A DNA stretch of 64,000 nucleotides from Desulforamulus ferrireducens (GCF_002005145.1 NZ_CP019698.1:496001-560000); one strand, 5' to 3'; counted from the first letter of the stretch, positions 26,189-35,946 are shown. Made by a program: numbers and translations. The notes: generated by a model from the letters alone, not told the origin.

Positions 26189-27937
26189 ATGAATTTACAT
26201 TTTGATAATATAGGTAAAAGCTACCAGGGCAAAACTGTTCTGGCCAATATCAGTGGAAAAATTAACCCCGGGGATAAGATAGGCTTAATTGGTGTTAATG
26301 GTCGGGGCAAAACAACCCTGGCCAAGCTATTGGCCGGGCTGGAAGCCTGTGATACGGGTAAAGTTAAGGTATCACCCAGCCAAGGTAAGATTCTTTATAT
26401 TGAACAATACCCTAACTTTGAGGAGCAGGTTACTGTTTACGAAGAAATATTTCGACTGGCCTCGGAAAATCAGCATCAGGACAGCGAAACAACCACCAAA
26501 AGGGCTTTGTACAGGGTTGGTTTAGACGAGAAAATATGGGGCCAGCGGGCAGTTAGTCTTAGTGGCGGGGAAAAAACCAAACTAGCCCTTTGCCGGGCCT
26601 TAGTCAGCCACTTTGAGCTGCTGATTCTCGATGAACCCACCAACCATCTGGATTTACCAAGCTATACCTGGCTGGAGGATTTTGTGCAAAAACTAAACCA
26701 GCCTCTATTGGTAATATCCCATGATCGGTTTTTCCTTGATCGTGTGGTGAATAAGATTTGGGAATTAACCGACCAGGGATTAAAGCCCTACGAAGGGAAT
26801 TATTCCGCTTATAAAGGACAAAAGGAAATAGAGCTAACCACAATCACCAGAAACTATGAAAAACAACAGGCTAAAATAAAAAGTCTACAACAAATGATTC
26901 ATGAGAGAGAAAACTGGTTTAGAAGTGCCCATAAAGCTGCCGGACAAAATGACTTTTATCGGTCCAAAGCCAAGAAGCACACCAGTGTCCTAAAGGCTAA
27001 AGCACGGGAACTGGCCAGGATGGAACAAAATAAAATTGAAAAGCCTAAAAAAGCCGTGTCCCCAGCCTTTGAAATAATTAACAAAAGCATTACCAACCAG
27101 AAGTTTCCCCCTTATCTGATCCAAGGGAAGCAGATAACCAAGGCTTATGGGGAGAGAACTGTCTTACGAGAAATTTCCTTTGACATTAAGCGGCAGGATA
27201 GGATTGCCCTAATTGGACCAAACGGTGCGGGTAAGACATCTTTGTTGAAGATCATCTGCGGCTTGGAGCAAGACTACAGCGGGAGCCTAACAGTTAACCC
27301 TTCAGTAAAAATTGGCTATTTTGCCCAGGAACTGGATCATCTCAATGGTGAGTCAACCATCCTGGATGAAGTATTACTAGAGGGTACTACCACCGAAGAA
27401 GCCAGGCTGCTTCTTGCCTGCTTACTTTTCCGAGGGGATGCAGTATATAAAAAAATTGCTCACCTCAGCATGGGTGAAAGGGGCAGGGTGGCCTTTGCCA
27501 AGCTGATCTTATCCGGGGCCAATGTGTTGGTGTTAGATGAGCCTACCAACTATATGGATATCCTCTCGAAAGAGAAAGTGGAGGAAGTTCTGGAGGAGTT
27601 TAGTGGGGTGATCATCTTTGTTTCCCACGACCGCTATTTTATTCAAAGGCTGGCCAACAGAATATTTTTGCTGGAGAACCAGGGTTTATCCTGTTACGAT
27701 GGTGGTTATGAGTACTATTTAACAAAATGTAGAGAACAAAGGAAACAGGCAGAGGTTGGTCTGGATTACGGGCAGATAGCGGATACTATCAGACGGTTGG
27801 AATGTGAATTGGCCTTTTTAGGCGGCAAATTAAATGAGCCTTTGGAACCGGCAGAAAAGGAATCCCTTAATGAAAGGTTTTTGGCCATTGCCAAGGAACT
27901 TCGTAACAATAGGGAGCTTCTCAAGGGGCAAAAATAG
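26189..27937 (+). CDS. ABC-F family ribosomal protection-type ATPase
   Basis: 582 aa, ATG with AAGGAG. Two nucleotide-binding domains and no membrane segments: Walker A GVNGRGKTT (about 35-43) with SGGEKTK and LDEPTNHLD, and Walker A GPNGAGKTS (about 343) with SMGERGR and LDEPTNYMD. Between them, residues about 200-290 form the charged P-site tRNA interaction linker, which sets antibiotic specificity in Vga/Lsa/Msr/VmlR proteins. A C-terminal helical tail follows. Presence of a stalling-type leader and an MFS pump next door supports a role in resistance to ribosome-targeting drugs. Which drug class is not deducible. Confidence 0.85.
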   Translation: MNLHFDNIGKSYQGKTVLANISGKINPGDKIGLIGVNGRGKTTLAKLLAGLEACDTGKVKVSPSQGKILYIEQYPNFEEQVTVYEEIFRLASENQHQDSETTTKRALYRVGLDEKIWGQRAVSLSGGEKTKLALCRALVSHFELLILDEPTNHLDLPSYTWLEDFVQKLNQPLLVISHDRFFLDRVVNKIWELTDQGLKPYEGNYSAYKGQKEIELTTITRNYEKQQAKIKSLQQMIHERENWFRSAHKAAGQNDFYRSKAKKHTSVLKAKARELARMEQNKIEKPKKAVSPAFEIINKSITNQKFPPYLIQGKQITKAYGERTVLREISFDIKRQDRIALIGPNGAGKTSLLKIICGLEQDYSGSLTVNPSVKIGYFAQELDHLNGESTILDEVLLEGTTTEEARLLLACLLFRGDAVYKKIAHLSMGERGRVAFAKLILSGANVLVLDEPTNYMDILSKEKVEEVLEEFSGVIIFVSHDRYFIQRLANRIFLLENQGLSCYDGGYEYYLTKCREQRKQAEVGLDYGQIADTIRRLECELAFLGGKLNEPLEPAEKESLNERFLAIAKELRNNRELLKGQK

Positions 27938-27967
27938 GCTTTTACTGATTGGAGAGATACACTATTT

Positions 27968-29194
27968 ATGTATCAAAATTGGCAAAAGAACATTATCATT
28001 TTTTTGGCTAGCCAGACTATCTCGCTCTTTGGCTCATCCCTGGTTCAGTATGCCATTTTTTGGTATATTACCTTGGAAACACAGTCTGGTATCATGATGA
28101 CCATTGCAACTATTTGCGGTTTCCTACCTACCTTTTTTATTTCACCCTTTGCGGGGGTATGGGCGGACCGTTATGAGCGAAAAAAGATGATCATGCTGGC
28201 GGATGGCATGATTGCCCTGGTAACACTTATTTTGGCAATACTGTTTCTCATGGGCTACCAAGCGCTCTGGCTACTCTTTATTATCTCGGCCATACGGGCG
28301 CTGGGAACAGGCATTCAGACACCGGCCATCGGGGCTTTCCTGCCCCAACTGGTACCGGAGGATAAACTTACTAAAGTAAACGCCACCAACAGCAGTATCC
28401 AGGCCTTTGTTATGCTGATATCCCCCATGCTCAGTGGAGCCCTGCTCACTATGTCTACCATCGAAATAATCTTCTTTATCGATGTGATTACAGCTGTCCT
28501 GGCGATTTTAATCTTACTCTTGTTTTTACGGGTGCCGGCCCATGCCAAGGCGCTGGAAAAACAAACCATGGGCTATTTTGAGGATATGCGGGCGGGTATA
28601 GCTTATGTTAGAAGCCATGAGTTTGTTAAGAAATTTTTTCTGTTTTGCGCTCTCTTTCTGTTCTTAGTGACGCCGGTTGCCTTTCTGTCACCACTGCAGG
28701 TCACCCGCAGCTTTGGCAGCGATGTTTGGCGTCTAACAGCAATTGAAATCACCTTCTCTATCGGTATGATGGCGGGTGGCGGTATCATGGCTGTTTGGGG
28801 CGGCTTTAAAAACAAAATTCATACCATGACACTGGCCTGTCTTATTAATGGAGCCTGTATCTTTGCCCTGGGGATTGTTCCTAACTTTTGGATCTATATA
28901 TTTATTATGGGAATAAATGGCGTGACCATGCCAATGTTTAATACGCCTTCTATGGTTCTCCTACAGGAAAAAGTAGAGGGAGATTTTCTGGGCAGGGTAT
29001 TTGGGGTGATGAGCATGATCTCCAGTACCATGATGCCCCTGGGCATGCTGGTGTTTGGCCCCATAGCCGACATCATTAAAATAGAATGGTTGCTCATAGG
29101 AACCGGCCTGTTGCTGTTTATTCAGGGGTTTTTCCTGCTGGGCGACAAAGCACTGCTTGAAGCAGGTAAGCCTCTGGTAAAACCTGAAGGCTGA
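27968..29194 (+). CDS. MFS efflux transporter (MefA-like)
   Basis: 408 aa with about twelve membrane helices. The loop GVWADRYERKKM between helices 2 and 3 is the MFS signature. The N-terminal LASQTISLFGSSLVQYAIFWY strongly resembles the Mef macrolide-efflux group (MFS_3). It starts 30 bp after the ABC-F gene and probably shares its attenuated transcript. ABC-F plus Mef pairing is a known macrolide-resistance arrangement (msr(D)/mef(A)), so a similar two-part system is plausible here. Confidence 0.82.
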   Translation: MYQNWQKNIIIFLASQTISLFGSSLVQYAIFWYITLETQSGIMMTIATICGFLPTFFISPFAGVWADRYERKKMIMLADGMIALVTLILAILFLMGYQALWLLFIISAIRALGTGIQTPAIGAFLPQLVPEDKLTKVNATNSSIQAFVMLISPMLSGALLTMSTIEIIFFIDVITAVLAILILLLFLRVPAHAKALEKQTMGYFEDMRAGIAYVRSHEFVKKFFLFCALFLFLVTPVAFLSPLQVTRSFGSDVWRLTAIEITFSIGMMAGGGIMAVWGGFKNKIHTMTLACLINGACIFALGIVPNFWIYIFIMGINGVTMPMFNTPSMVLLQEKVEGDFLGRVFGVMSMISSTMMPLGMLVFGPIADIIKIEWLLIGTGLLLFIQGFFLLGDKALLEAGKPLVKPEG

Positions 29195-29199
29195 GGATC

Positions 29200-29232
29200 A
29201 AAAGCCGTGCCCCGCACAGGGACACGGCTTTT
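29200..29232. terminator. Bidirectional terminator between MFS gene and TipA-like gene
   Basis: A 9-bp stem AAAGCCGTG/CACGGCTTT between convergent genes, with A-rich and T-rich flanks. Confidence 0.75.
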
Positions 29233-29242
29233 GCTAATACAT

Positions 29243-30014
29243 TTATTTACACCCTTGCATGCCGGTATAGATTAATACAGCATCTCTTAAAAAGGCTGCT
29301 GTTCCCGGTTGCTTGGCATCATAATAGGCGGTAAACCTTGGGTCATCCACATACATTTGGGCCACCCCGGCGTGGGCTTCTTTGGTGTAGCTGGGCCAAA
29401 AATAACTTAACCACTGACGGTGTAAGTCTGCCGCCTTTTGGGCTAGTTCACCGGCTGGGTCACCGGTTTTAAAGGCAGCCTGCAGGACCTCCAGTACCTG
29501 GTTACCCAATTTAGTCACTTCATCATATTGTTCCTGGGACATACCTTTTAGTTTAGCATTAGACTTATCCACCACTTCATCACCATATTTGGCACGAATC
29601 TCCGAACCATATTTTTTTTCATTCTCCTCAATTAACTTTTGTTTAAAGCCTGCGAATTTTTCCTGATCACTCATGGTTATTCTCCCTTCTGTAAAAGCAA
29701 TGGTTTTGTCAAGATTGGTCAGTAGCAAATCCAGTTGCTCTCTTTTAGCTAGCAGTTTCTCCCGGTGTTCTTTCAAGGCTGTTAGCCGATCAAAGTCAGG
29801 ATTGTTCAGGATCTCTTTAATTTTTTCCAAACTTACTCCCAGTTCTCGATAAAAAAAGAATTTGTTGTAACCGATCTACCTCTGCCTGGCCATAGATGCG
29901 ATAGCCGGAAGAGTTAATTCTAGCTGGTTTAAGCAGCCCCACCTGGTCATAATAACGCAGCGTTCTGGTGCTGATACCGGCCATTTGCCCTAGCTTTTGT
30001 ACTGTATATTCCAT
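29243..30014 (-). pseudogene. TipA-like MerR regulator, frameshifted at an A7 run
   Basis: ATG at 30014 with GGAGGTGAAG upstream encodes a MerR helix-turn-helix (KLGQMAGISTRTLRYYDQ). The frame is lost at the seven-A run 29851-29857 (seven T on the coding strand). Deleting one base there restores the normal family text, ILFYRELGVSLEKIKEIL, running into a long second frame (to 29243) with the coiled coil and a TipAS antibiotic-binding domain (about residues 115-256). The restored protein would be 256 aa. As read, a 65-residue N-terminal fragment is made, and the second frame starts with ATG at 29830. Either a real mutation, slippage, or a sequencing error in the run. Confidence 0.8.
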
Positions 30015-30036
30015 GGCTTCACCTCCTGACAGGATA

Positions 30037-30067
30037 GCTATACACATTGACGTAACGTTAATGTCAA
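30037..30067 (-). promoter_or_regulatory. MerR-type promoter of the TipA-like gene
   Basis: On the minus strand TTGACA (30067-30062) and TATAGC (30042-30037) are separated by 19 bp, the elongated spacing MerR activators correct. The spacer contains the dyad ATTGAC...GTCAAT. It points to autoregulation by the TipA-like protein. Confidence 0.75.
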
Positions 30068-30087
30068 TAGCATACCCAGAAGAAAAA

Positions 30088-30126
30088 GATGGCGCAAAAT
30101 CCTACTCTTAGTAGTTTGGCGCCATC
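30088..30126 (-). terminator. Terminator-like hairpin downstream of the GIY-YIG gene
   Basis: An 8-bp stem GATGGCGC/GCGCCATC with a long AT-rich loop; on the minus strand it is followed by a run of T (complement of 30082-30086). Confidence 0.6.
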
Positions 30127-30134
30127 CCTTCAGT

Positions 30135-30485
30135 TTATCTTTTGTAAAAGTCCATGCCTTCCTTAGCCAACTTCTCTTGCCAAATAATTTCCAGTAGAGC
30201 TAAGTCCTCCTTATAATCGGTTTTTGTTTCGTCCTCATCATATTCAAGGTTTTCCAGCACCTCAAATTCAAAGGCATCCTCACCCAGTTCTCGCCAAGCC
30301 TTTTGTAACTCCCGGTTACGATGGGAACCATTGGCCAGTTGAAACCTGGTACTGTTTATTTTGCCTTTTATATTGGGAGTTACCTCCAGTAAACATTTGT
30401 TATCTAATTTACAACGAACCATGAAGATTCCCATGGGTGGTTTCATTTGCTTATATTGTTCTTTTAATTCCTTTTTTCTGTCCAT
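30135..30485 (-). CDS. Divergent GIY-YIG-fold protein
   Basis: 116 aa, ATG with AAGGTGA. Resembles the small GIY-YIG nuclease-family proteins of Firmicutes in which the first motif is weak (MGIFMVRC in place of GIY-x-YIG), followed by INSTRFQLANGSHRNRELQKAW and FEFEVLENL. Because the catalytic Tyr residues are not evident, nuclease activity is doubtful. It lies 28 bp after the gene at 30514, apparently in one transcript. Confidence 0.6.
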   Translation of the reverse strand: MDRKKELKEQYKQMKPPMGIFMVRCKLDNKCLLEVTPNIKGKINSTRFQLANGSHRNRELQKAWRELGEDAFEFEVLENLEYDEDETKTDYKEDLALLEIIWQEKLAKEGMDFYKR

Positions 30486-30513
30486 TAAATTTCACCTTGC
30501 TTTTTTGTTATTT

Positions 30514-30993
30514 CTAATAGCCCATTTCCTTTAAAATTCTTGCTAAGGTACGCAAACGTTCGCTGATAAGTTCATCATCATTACTGAGTGCCTGGTTAAA
30601 TAACTTAATGTCTTCATTAATCTTTTCATTGTCGGTACATACTGCCACGGTCATGGCATCGCCCTGTAAACCCACTCTATCAATAACGGGTTGGGCAGGA
30701 TCGTATAAATGCTCATAGCGATAAGCCTCTCGAAAATGAAGCTTTGCCCGGCAAATCAGAATGGCCAGATCCAACACACGATGTAAAGGTAATTCTTCAG
30801 ATTGTCTGGACCATTTGCCGCCGGTGTGTCGCCACACCTTAGCCGAAATATCCACCTTGCCCCGGTCGTTCCACTGGGCTAAACCCAGGGAAAGCCCCTT
30901 GGCATCTGAGTTGTAGGCATATCTACCATCAACATTTTCATAGTTGTCCGAAATAATAACCGGTTTATGCTTTAAGGTAGTTGGTATTTTCAT
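30514..30993 (-). CDS. Uncharacterised protein (DUF6530-like)
   Basis: 159 aa, ATG with AGGAGG. A soluble protein with the segments DGRYAYNSDAKGLSLGLAQW and WSRQSEELPLHRVLDLAIL; from memory this matches DUF6530, a family without known function. No catalytic motif or membrane segment. It has a clear promoter with an overlapping long palindrome (31010-31048), so it is probably tightly repressed. Co-transcribed with the GIY-YIG-like gene. Confidence 0.6.
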   Translation of the reverse strand: MKIPTTLKHKPVIISDNYENVDGRYAYNSDAKGLSLGLAQWNDRGKVDISAKVWRHTGGKWSRQSEELPLHRVLDLAILICRAKLHFREAYRYEHLYDPAQPVIDRVGLQGDAMTVAVCTDNEKINEDIKLFNQALSNDDELISERLRTLARILKEMGY

Positions 30994-31009
30994 ATGTCCT
31001 CCTAGTAAA

Positions 31010-31073
31010 TTATAGATTTAGTAATTTACTAAATTACTAAATCTATAATAATAGCTTCAGCAGCAATTGTCAA
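31010..31073 (-). promoter_or_regulatory. Promoter with 17-bp-arm palindromic operator
   Basis: On the minus strand TTGACA (31073-31068) and TATTAT (31050-31045) have a 17-bp spacer. Directly downstream and overlapping the -10 is a perfect inverted repeat, 31010-31026 with 31032-31048 and a 5-bp centre, built from TAGTAATTTA units. Its position suits a repressor. It can also form a hairpin in the 5' UTR. Confidence 0.7.
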
Positions 31074-31125
31074 GTCTTGCTCCCGGTTTAGCTACTGGCA
31101 AGTGCCGAAGTTTCCGTAAGTGCAA

Positions 31126-31162
31126 AAGGGGAGTGCCGCAGAACCTTTGCGGCACTCCCCTT
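31126..31162 (-). terminator. Terminator of the SLH gene
   Basis: A perfect 15-bp stem (31126-31140 with 31148-31162) and a 7-nt loop; the minus-strand tail is TTTGCA. Its core GAGTGCCGCA resembles the terminators at 34487 and 60203. Confidence 0.8.
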
Positions 31163-31177
31163 GCTGGGAGGAAATTT

Positions 31178-32083
31178 TTATTCTAACACTCTGACCGATT
31201 GGGCAGTTGCCTGAACAGGGTAGGATTCCGCCACCGGACCGGTAAACTCCACTTCCACCGTAAGCCCTGTTGTTAGGTCAGCCGGAGAGATTTGGCTATC
31301 TCCCTTTGTCACCAGGGTATCCTCAGTTAGTTTTACCAGGGCTTTATCATACATGGTGTCCTTTTCTGCCACACCTTCAATGAGCATCCTGGTTACACCC
31401 TTCTCGGTAGCAATCTCTTTAATTTCTCCCCTTAAATCTACCCTTTGCTGGGTCTCGTTAATGGGAAAGGCATGTTCTAAGCTGTTCAGGGTTCTCTGTA
31501 GAATAGCGGCCAGTTCTGCTCTGGTTACCTGATCCTGGGGTCTAAAATGTTGTGCAGCATCACCTTTCATAATACCTGCATTAAAGATAAAGCTTATGAC
31601 ACTTTGGTCTTCCTGCGGCAGATTGACGGTATCTTCAAAAACCGGCCACATCAGGGTGGTGATGATCCCTAATTTCTTAGCATTCAATGAATTATTAATA
31701 GCCTTGGCTATTTCTAATCTAGTTACCGGTTGGTGGGGGCTAAATTTGCGGTCTGCTATGGCAAAAATGCCGTTAACGCCGCATTTTAAGGCAGCCTCAC
31801 TATACCATTGGTCAGCTTCTAGATCATCATACAGATCCCTTGGGCCATCCTGGTTAAAGTCAAAAACCCGATCTAAAACAGCCGCCAGTTCTGCCCTGGT
31901 TACGGTTTTTTCGGGACTAAACTGATTATTGCCGGTACCCTTTAAGTATCCCTTTTGGTAGACAGCTTCAATTTCCTGGGCGGCCCAATGGCCGGAAATA
32001 TCTGTAAAGGGAGTTTGGGCAAAAACTGTATTGGGAAGTAACAATAGAGCACTTAGCACTAAAGGAAACAATTTTTTCTTCAT
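31178..32083 (-). CDS. S-layer homology (SLH) domain protein
   Basis: 301 aa with a signal peptide (cleavage after VFA, about residue 22) and three SLH repeats at about 24-68, 80-130 and 148-200, each with the GYxxG/FxPxxxVTRAE signature. SLH triplets bind pyruvylated secondary cell-wall polymers, so the protein is fixed to the wall. Residues about 212-301 form a small beta-rich domain (VDLRGEIKEI, LVKLTEDTLVTKG, VEVEFTGPV) like DUF3221/DUF5666-type OB folds. Single gene; role in the envelope unknown. Confidence 0.85.
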   Translation of the reverse strand: MKKKLFPLVLSALLLLPNTVFAQTPFTDISGHWAAQEIEAVYQKGYLKGTGNNQFSPEKTVTRAELAAVLDRVFDFNQDGPRDLYDDLEADQWYSEAALKCGVNGIFAIADRKFSPHQPVTRLEIAKAINNSLNAKKLGIITTLMWPVFEDTVNLPQEDQSVISFIFNAGIMKGDAAQHFRPQDQVTRAELAAILQRTLNSLEHAFPINETQQRVDLRGEIKEIATEKGVTRMLIEGVAEKDTMYDKALVKLTEDTLVTKGDSQISPADLTTGLTVEVEFTGPVAESYPVQATAQSVRVLE

Positions 32084-32226
32084 GTTGATCCTCCTTGTTG
32101 TCTTAAGTTAGGTTGCTAATATATAGACGCACCCTGAAGTAAAATGTAACAGTGAGTAAAACTATCGGGAATACTATTCTGGCACGGTAAAAAAATAAAG
32201 GCATCATAAAACTGGGGGGACAGTGG

Positions 32227-32601
32227 ATGCTTACTAAGCTGTTACATGTTTCTGTGCCTGTGGATGATTATGACGAAGCCTTAAAATGGTATACAGAAAA
32301 ACTGGGGCTGGAAGTACGGAAAGACAACACCTTTGGTGAAGGTTATCGTTTTATCGCCGTGGGAGCCAAACAGCAACCGGATGTGGAAATAGTGTTAAAC
32401 AAAAATATTCCCGGCGTGGTTGAGGTGGGCAAGGTTTCAGGCTGGGTTTTTGGTACCGACAATTGCCGTCAACAGGTGGAAACCCTAAGGGAACAGGGAG
32501 TACAAATTTTAAGTGAACCGGAGGAAGTTCCCTGGGGTATACAGGCTGCCATTGCCGATCCCTATGGTAATAGTTTTGTTCTGGTGGAGGAACGAAAATA
32601 A
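32227..32601 (+). CDS. Glyoxalase/VOC-superfamily protein
   Basis: 124 aa, ATG with GGGGGACAG upstream. One VOC domain made of two beta-alpha-beta-beta-beta modules: HVSVPVDDYDEALKWYTEKLGLE at the start and DPYGNSFVLVE at the end. It could be a metal-dependent lyase/dioxygenase or a drug-binding protein; metal ligand candidates are His7 and a Glu near residue 121. Substrate unknown. Confidence 0.82.
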   Translation: MLTKLLHVSVPVDDYDEALKWYTEKLGLEVRKDNTFGEGYRFIAVGAKQQPDVEIVLNKNIPGVVEVGKVSGWVFGTDNCRQQVETLREQGVQILSEPEEVPWGIQAAIADPYGNSFVLVEERK

Positions 32602-32612
32602 CTTGCTTCCAT

Positions 32613-32648
32613 TAAAAAGAGCCGCTTTTAAGAGTGGCTCTTTTTTTC
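32613..32648 (+). terminator. Intrinsic terminator after the VOC gene
   Basis: Stem AAAAAGAGCC(G)C/G(T)GGCTCTTTTT followed by more T residues. Confidence 0.8.
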
Positions 32649-32756
32649 TACCCATCGCCTATAGTAATCCCAAAATTGATAACAAGGAATTTTAATAATT
32701 TTGCCGAACAATGTAAAATGGAAAATTATTCTGTATTTACTGTGGGGGAGTACATT

Positions 32757-34400
32757 ATGCGGCTTAATCTAATGGGCAAAATGATGGTAGGATTCGGCAT
32801 AATCCTGTTTTTGATGCTAGGTACCAGTATTTACCTGGTACAGCAAATGAAAAATATTGACCAAAACTATGAAGAATTAATTACTAAGAATGCCATGGCG
32901 CGTTACCAGACAACCCTGGCAATCGCAGAGGTCCAGGGTGCTGTTAGTAGTGTCAGAGCTTATCAGATTTCCGGTAAGCCGGAGGATGCTGCCAAGGCTG
33001 CTCAATCAATTAAGGCGGCAGAGGAGGCGCTTGAGATATTAAAGGCTGTGGTAAGCACTGAGCAAGAAGAAACTGCCTTAAATGAATTTGTCACCTGCCT
33101 TTCTAACTTTAAATTGTATTCCAATAACCTGATTAATTTAATTACCCAGAGGGAAGCTTTAGAGGGAGCCGCATGGGAGGTGGCTAACCTTAATATAGTA
33201 GATGTTATTAACAATAACGAGGGAATAATCAATGATATGGTTAGAGCCGGCAAGGCCCTGGCATTAATAGAAAGCGATATTCTGGAGCAAAAAAATCAGG
33301 CCAATACCAAGCAGGCGGATGGGTCAATTGCCCTGGCCATGACCCTAACAGTTATTATTGTCCTGCTGGGTATGGCTGTAGCCTACTATGTGGCCAGACT
33401 TATTTCTAAACCCATCCAGGCGGTGAACCAAGCAGCGGCCCAAATTGCCACCGGGGATCTTACCGCTGAGGAAATTAAGATCAACTCCCAGGATGAGATT
33501 GGTCAACTGGCCAAGTCCTTTAATGCCATGTTTGTCAATTTGAAGGATATGGTACAAAAAATTCAACATCACGCCAATAGTGTTGCTGCCTCAGCCGGGG
33601 AATTATCTGCCGGGGCAGAAAATGTTTCTGCCGGGGCCACGGAAACCGCCGCCACCATGACAGAATTTGCTACCAGCCTTGAACATATTGCTAATAATGT
33701 TCAGGAGGTATCCCGTACCTCGGCCAGTACTGTAAATCAGGCCCATCAAGGACGCCAACAGGTGGTTCAGGTTACTGAACAGTTTGCGGTTAATGCGAGG
33801 ATTGCTGGAGAAGTTTATCGTATAGTCGAGATTTTAAACGCCAAGTCTCGAGATATATCCAAGATTGTTGATCTTATTACCCAAATTGCTGACCAAACAA
33901 ACCTCCTGGCTTTAAATGCTGCCATTGAGGCCGCCCGGGCAGGGGAACAGGGGCGTGGCTTTGCTGTGGTGGCGGAAGAAGTGCGCAAGTTAGCTGAACA
34001 ATCTGCTAACTCCACCAAACAAATTGGCGCTATTATTAGTGGTATTCAGCTGGAAACCCAAAATGCTTTTGCTGAAATGGAGTTAGCCCGCGATATCGTA
34101 GAAAAAATTACTCAGTCTTTAAAAGAATTAGAAAACGGTTTTGCCGGCATAGTTACCTCTGTGGACGGCCTAGCCACACAAATCCAAGAGGTTAATTCCA
34201 CCACCGAGCAAATTTCTGCCGGTGTACAAAATGTGGTGGCTGCCAACGAAGAACAAAACGCCACCATGGAAGAGGTAGCGGCTACTGCCCAGAGTTTAGC
34301 CAGAATGGCAGAAGAACTGGAAAGTTTAGTCGGTAACTTTAAAGTTGCCCAAGTAGCGGATGATGAACACATAAAAGTGCCTGTTGAACAACAGGCATGA
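32757..34400 (+). CDS. Methyl-accepting chemotaxis protein with four-helix-bundle sensor
   Basis: 547 aa from ATG at 32757, which has GGGGGA 7 bases upstream; an open frame continues to 32634 but runs through the previous terminator. TM1 is at about 8-30, then a helical 4HB_MCP sensor (about 35-185), TM2 (about 192-214), HAMP and the signalling domain with the intact tip [20 protein letters not shown]. The ligand is unknown. A degraded copy of its 3' end lies at 36502-36562, beyond the MATE operon. Confidence 0.9.
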   Translation: MRLNLMGKMMVGFGIILFLMLGTSIYLVQQMKNIDQNYEELITKNAMARYQTTLAIAEVQGAVSSVRAYQISGKPEDAAKAAQSIKAAEEALEILKAVVSTEQEETALNEFVTCLSNFKLYSNNLINLITQREALEGAAWEVANLNIVDVINNNEGIINDMVRAGKALALIESDILEQKNQANTKQADGSIALAMTLTVIIVLLGMAVAYYVARLISKPIQAVNQAAAQIATGDLTAEEIKINSQDEIGQLAKSFNAMFVNLKDMVQKIQHHANSVAASAGELSAGAENVSAGATETAATMTEFATSLEHIANNVQEVSRTSASTVNQAHQGRQQVVQVTEQFAVNARIAGEVYRIVEILNAKSRDISKIVDLITQIADQTNLLALNAAIEAARAGEQGRGFAVVAEEVRKLAEQSANSTKQIGAIISGIQLETQNAFAEMELARDIVEKITQSLKELENGFAGIVTSVDGLATQIQEVNSTTEQISAGVQNVVAANEEQNATMEEVAATAQSLARMAEELESLVGNFKVAQVADDEHIKVPVEQQA

Positions 34401-34486
34401 TGCGCGCACTCAGTCTGCATTCCTTTGTGGTCCTGCTCGGGCTACGCATCTCATCCGAACGTTCACGCATGCCAATTTACAATAAT

Positions 34487-34519
34487 AAGGGGAGTGTTTT
34501 TGCGACACTCCCCTTAATT
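34487..34519. terminator. Bidirectional terminator between chemoreceptor and MATE gene
   Basis: Stem AAGGGGAGTGT/ACACTCCCCTT (34487-34497 with 34505-34515) and a TAATTTT tail on the plus strand. Confidence 0.75.
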
Positions 34520-34527
34520 TTATAACC

Positions 34528-35928
34528 TTAACCTCTTTGGCCAGTTGGTTGTAATTGATTTGTATTCATATTTGTATTCAAACTGGTTGCTGGTTCTACA
34601 GCCAGTTTCTTTAATTCCCGATAGATGACGATGGCGGTAATTACCACTGCCAGAAGATCCGCAATGGGTGCGGTTCGCCAAACCCCATCTATGCCCCAGA
34701 AATGCGGTAAAATCAGGAGCAACGGGATAAACAGCAATACTTGTCTGGATAAACTGAGGATAGCTGATTCCCGTGCCTTGCCCACTGCTTGGAAATAGGT
34801 GGAGCAAATGATTTGGAAACCAAGGGCCGGCATCAAGGCAAAGAAAATAGTCATGGCATGGGTTGTTAAGGCAATCAATTGTTTATCTTTGCTGAATAAA
34901 CCGATTATCTCCTGGGGCCAAATCATTAAGACAAGAAATCCCGTTACGGCAATGGCAGTGCTGGCGATAACGGCAATTTTCAAAGTTTCTTTAACCCGTT
35001 GATATTGACGGGCGCCATAATTATAGCCGATAATCGGTTGAGCCCCCTGGCTGATCCCCAGGATGGGCATGAAGAGAAGGGTAGATACACTCATCAAAAT
35101 CCCCACTGCCGAAAGGGCTAGATCGCCGCCGTAGGTCATCAAAGTTTTGTTTAAAATCAGTTGTTGGATACTGTTAGCAACCTGCATAGCGAAGGGCGCA
35201 AAGCCAATGGCCATAATGCTTAGTAAAATAGGCCACTGTGGCTTGAGGTACTTCAGCCTGATCTTTACCAGACTGCGGCCTGTAAAGAAATAACTTAGCA
35301 CCCAGATTGCCGAAATAAATTGGGAAATTACTGTAGCCAAAGCAGAGCCTTTGATTCCTAAACCCATCTTGAAGATAAAGATGTAGTTTAGTACCACATT
35401 AATTACCGCTCCCAGTATTTGTGTATTCATGGCCATCCTAGGGTTACCTTCGGCGCGGATAAAGTTATTCATGCCTATGCTAATGGAGCCAAAAACCGAA
35501 CCAAGCATGATAATGTGGACAAAATCCTGGGCATAAGGCAGTACAGCCTCACTGGCCCCAAAGGCTACTAAAATAGGTTCTGTAAAAAGTAAAAATATAA
35601 TGGCAAAAAGTGCTGGCAAGAGGACTAGCATGGCTGCGGCATTGCCCGCCACCTTTTCAGCCTCTTCCTTTTTCTGCTCACCTAACCGAATGGATATTAA
35701 AGCTGTGGCACCAACCCCGATCAACATGGAAACTGCCATAAGAATTATCATAATGGGAAAAGCCACAGTGGTGGCGGCAATGGCTAATGAGCCTACCCCA
35801 CGGCCCACAAAAATCCTGTCTACGATATTATATAGAGAGTTAACCAGCATACCTACAATGGCTGGTAAAGAAAAACTAAATAATAATCTACCGATCTTTT
35901 GATCACGCATTGCGTCGGAACGATTCAT
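34528..35928 (-). CDS. MATE-family multidrug efflux protein
   Basis: 466 aa with twelve hydrophobic helices in two MatE repeats; FSLPAIVGMLVNSLYNIVDRIF at the start and QGAQPIIGYNYGARQ near the middle are family hallmarks. It probably exports cationic drugs with Na+ or H+ antiport. It is the second gene after a MarR regulator (18 bp gap), so drug-induced expression is likely. The C-terminus ends in a short Asn/Thr-rich tail. Confidence 0.9.
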   Translation of the reverse strand: MNRSDAMRDQKIGRLLFSFSLPAIVGMLVNSLYNIVDRIFVGRGVGSLAIAATTVAFPIMIILMAVSMLIGVGATALISIRLGEQKKEEAEKVAGNAAAMLVLLPALFAIIFLLFTEPILVAFGASEAVLPYAQDFVHIIMLGSVFGSISIGMNNFIRAEGNPRMAMNTQILGAVINVVLNYIFIFKMGLGIKGSALATVISQFISAIWVLSYFFTGRSLVKIRLKYLKPQWPILLSIMAIGFAPFAMQVANSIQQLILNKTLMTYGGDLALSAVGILMSVSTLLFMPILGISQGAQPIIGYNYGARQYQRVKETLKIAVIASTAIAVTGFLVLMIWPQEIIGLFSKDKQLIALTTHAMTIFFALMPALGFQIICSTYFQAVGKARESAILSLSRQVLLFIPLLLILPHFWGIDGVWRTAPIADLLAVVITAIVIYRELKKLAVEPATSLNTNMNTNQLQPTGQRG

Positions 35929-35946
35929 TTAATATATCCCTTCTAT

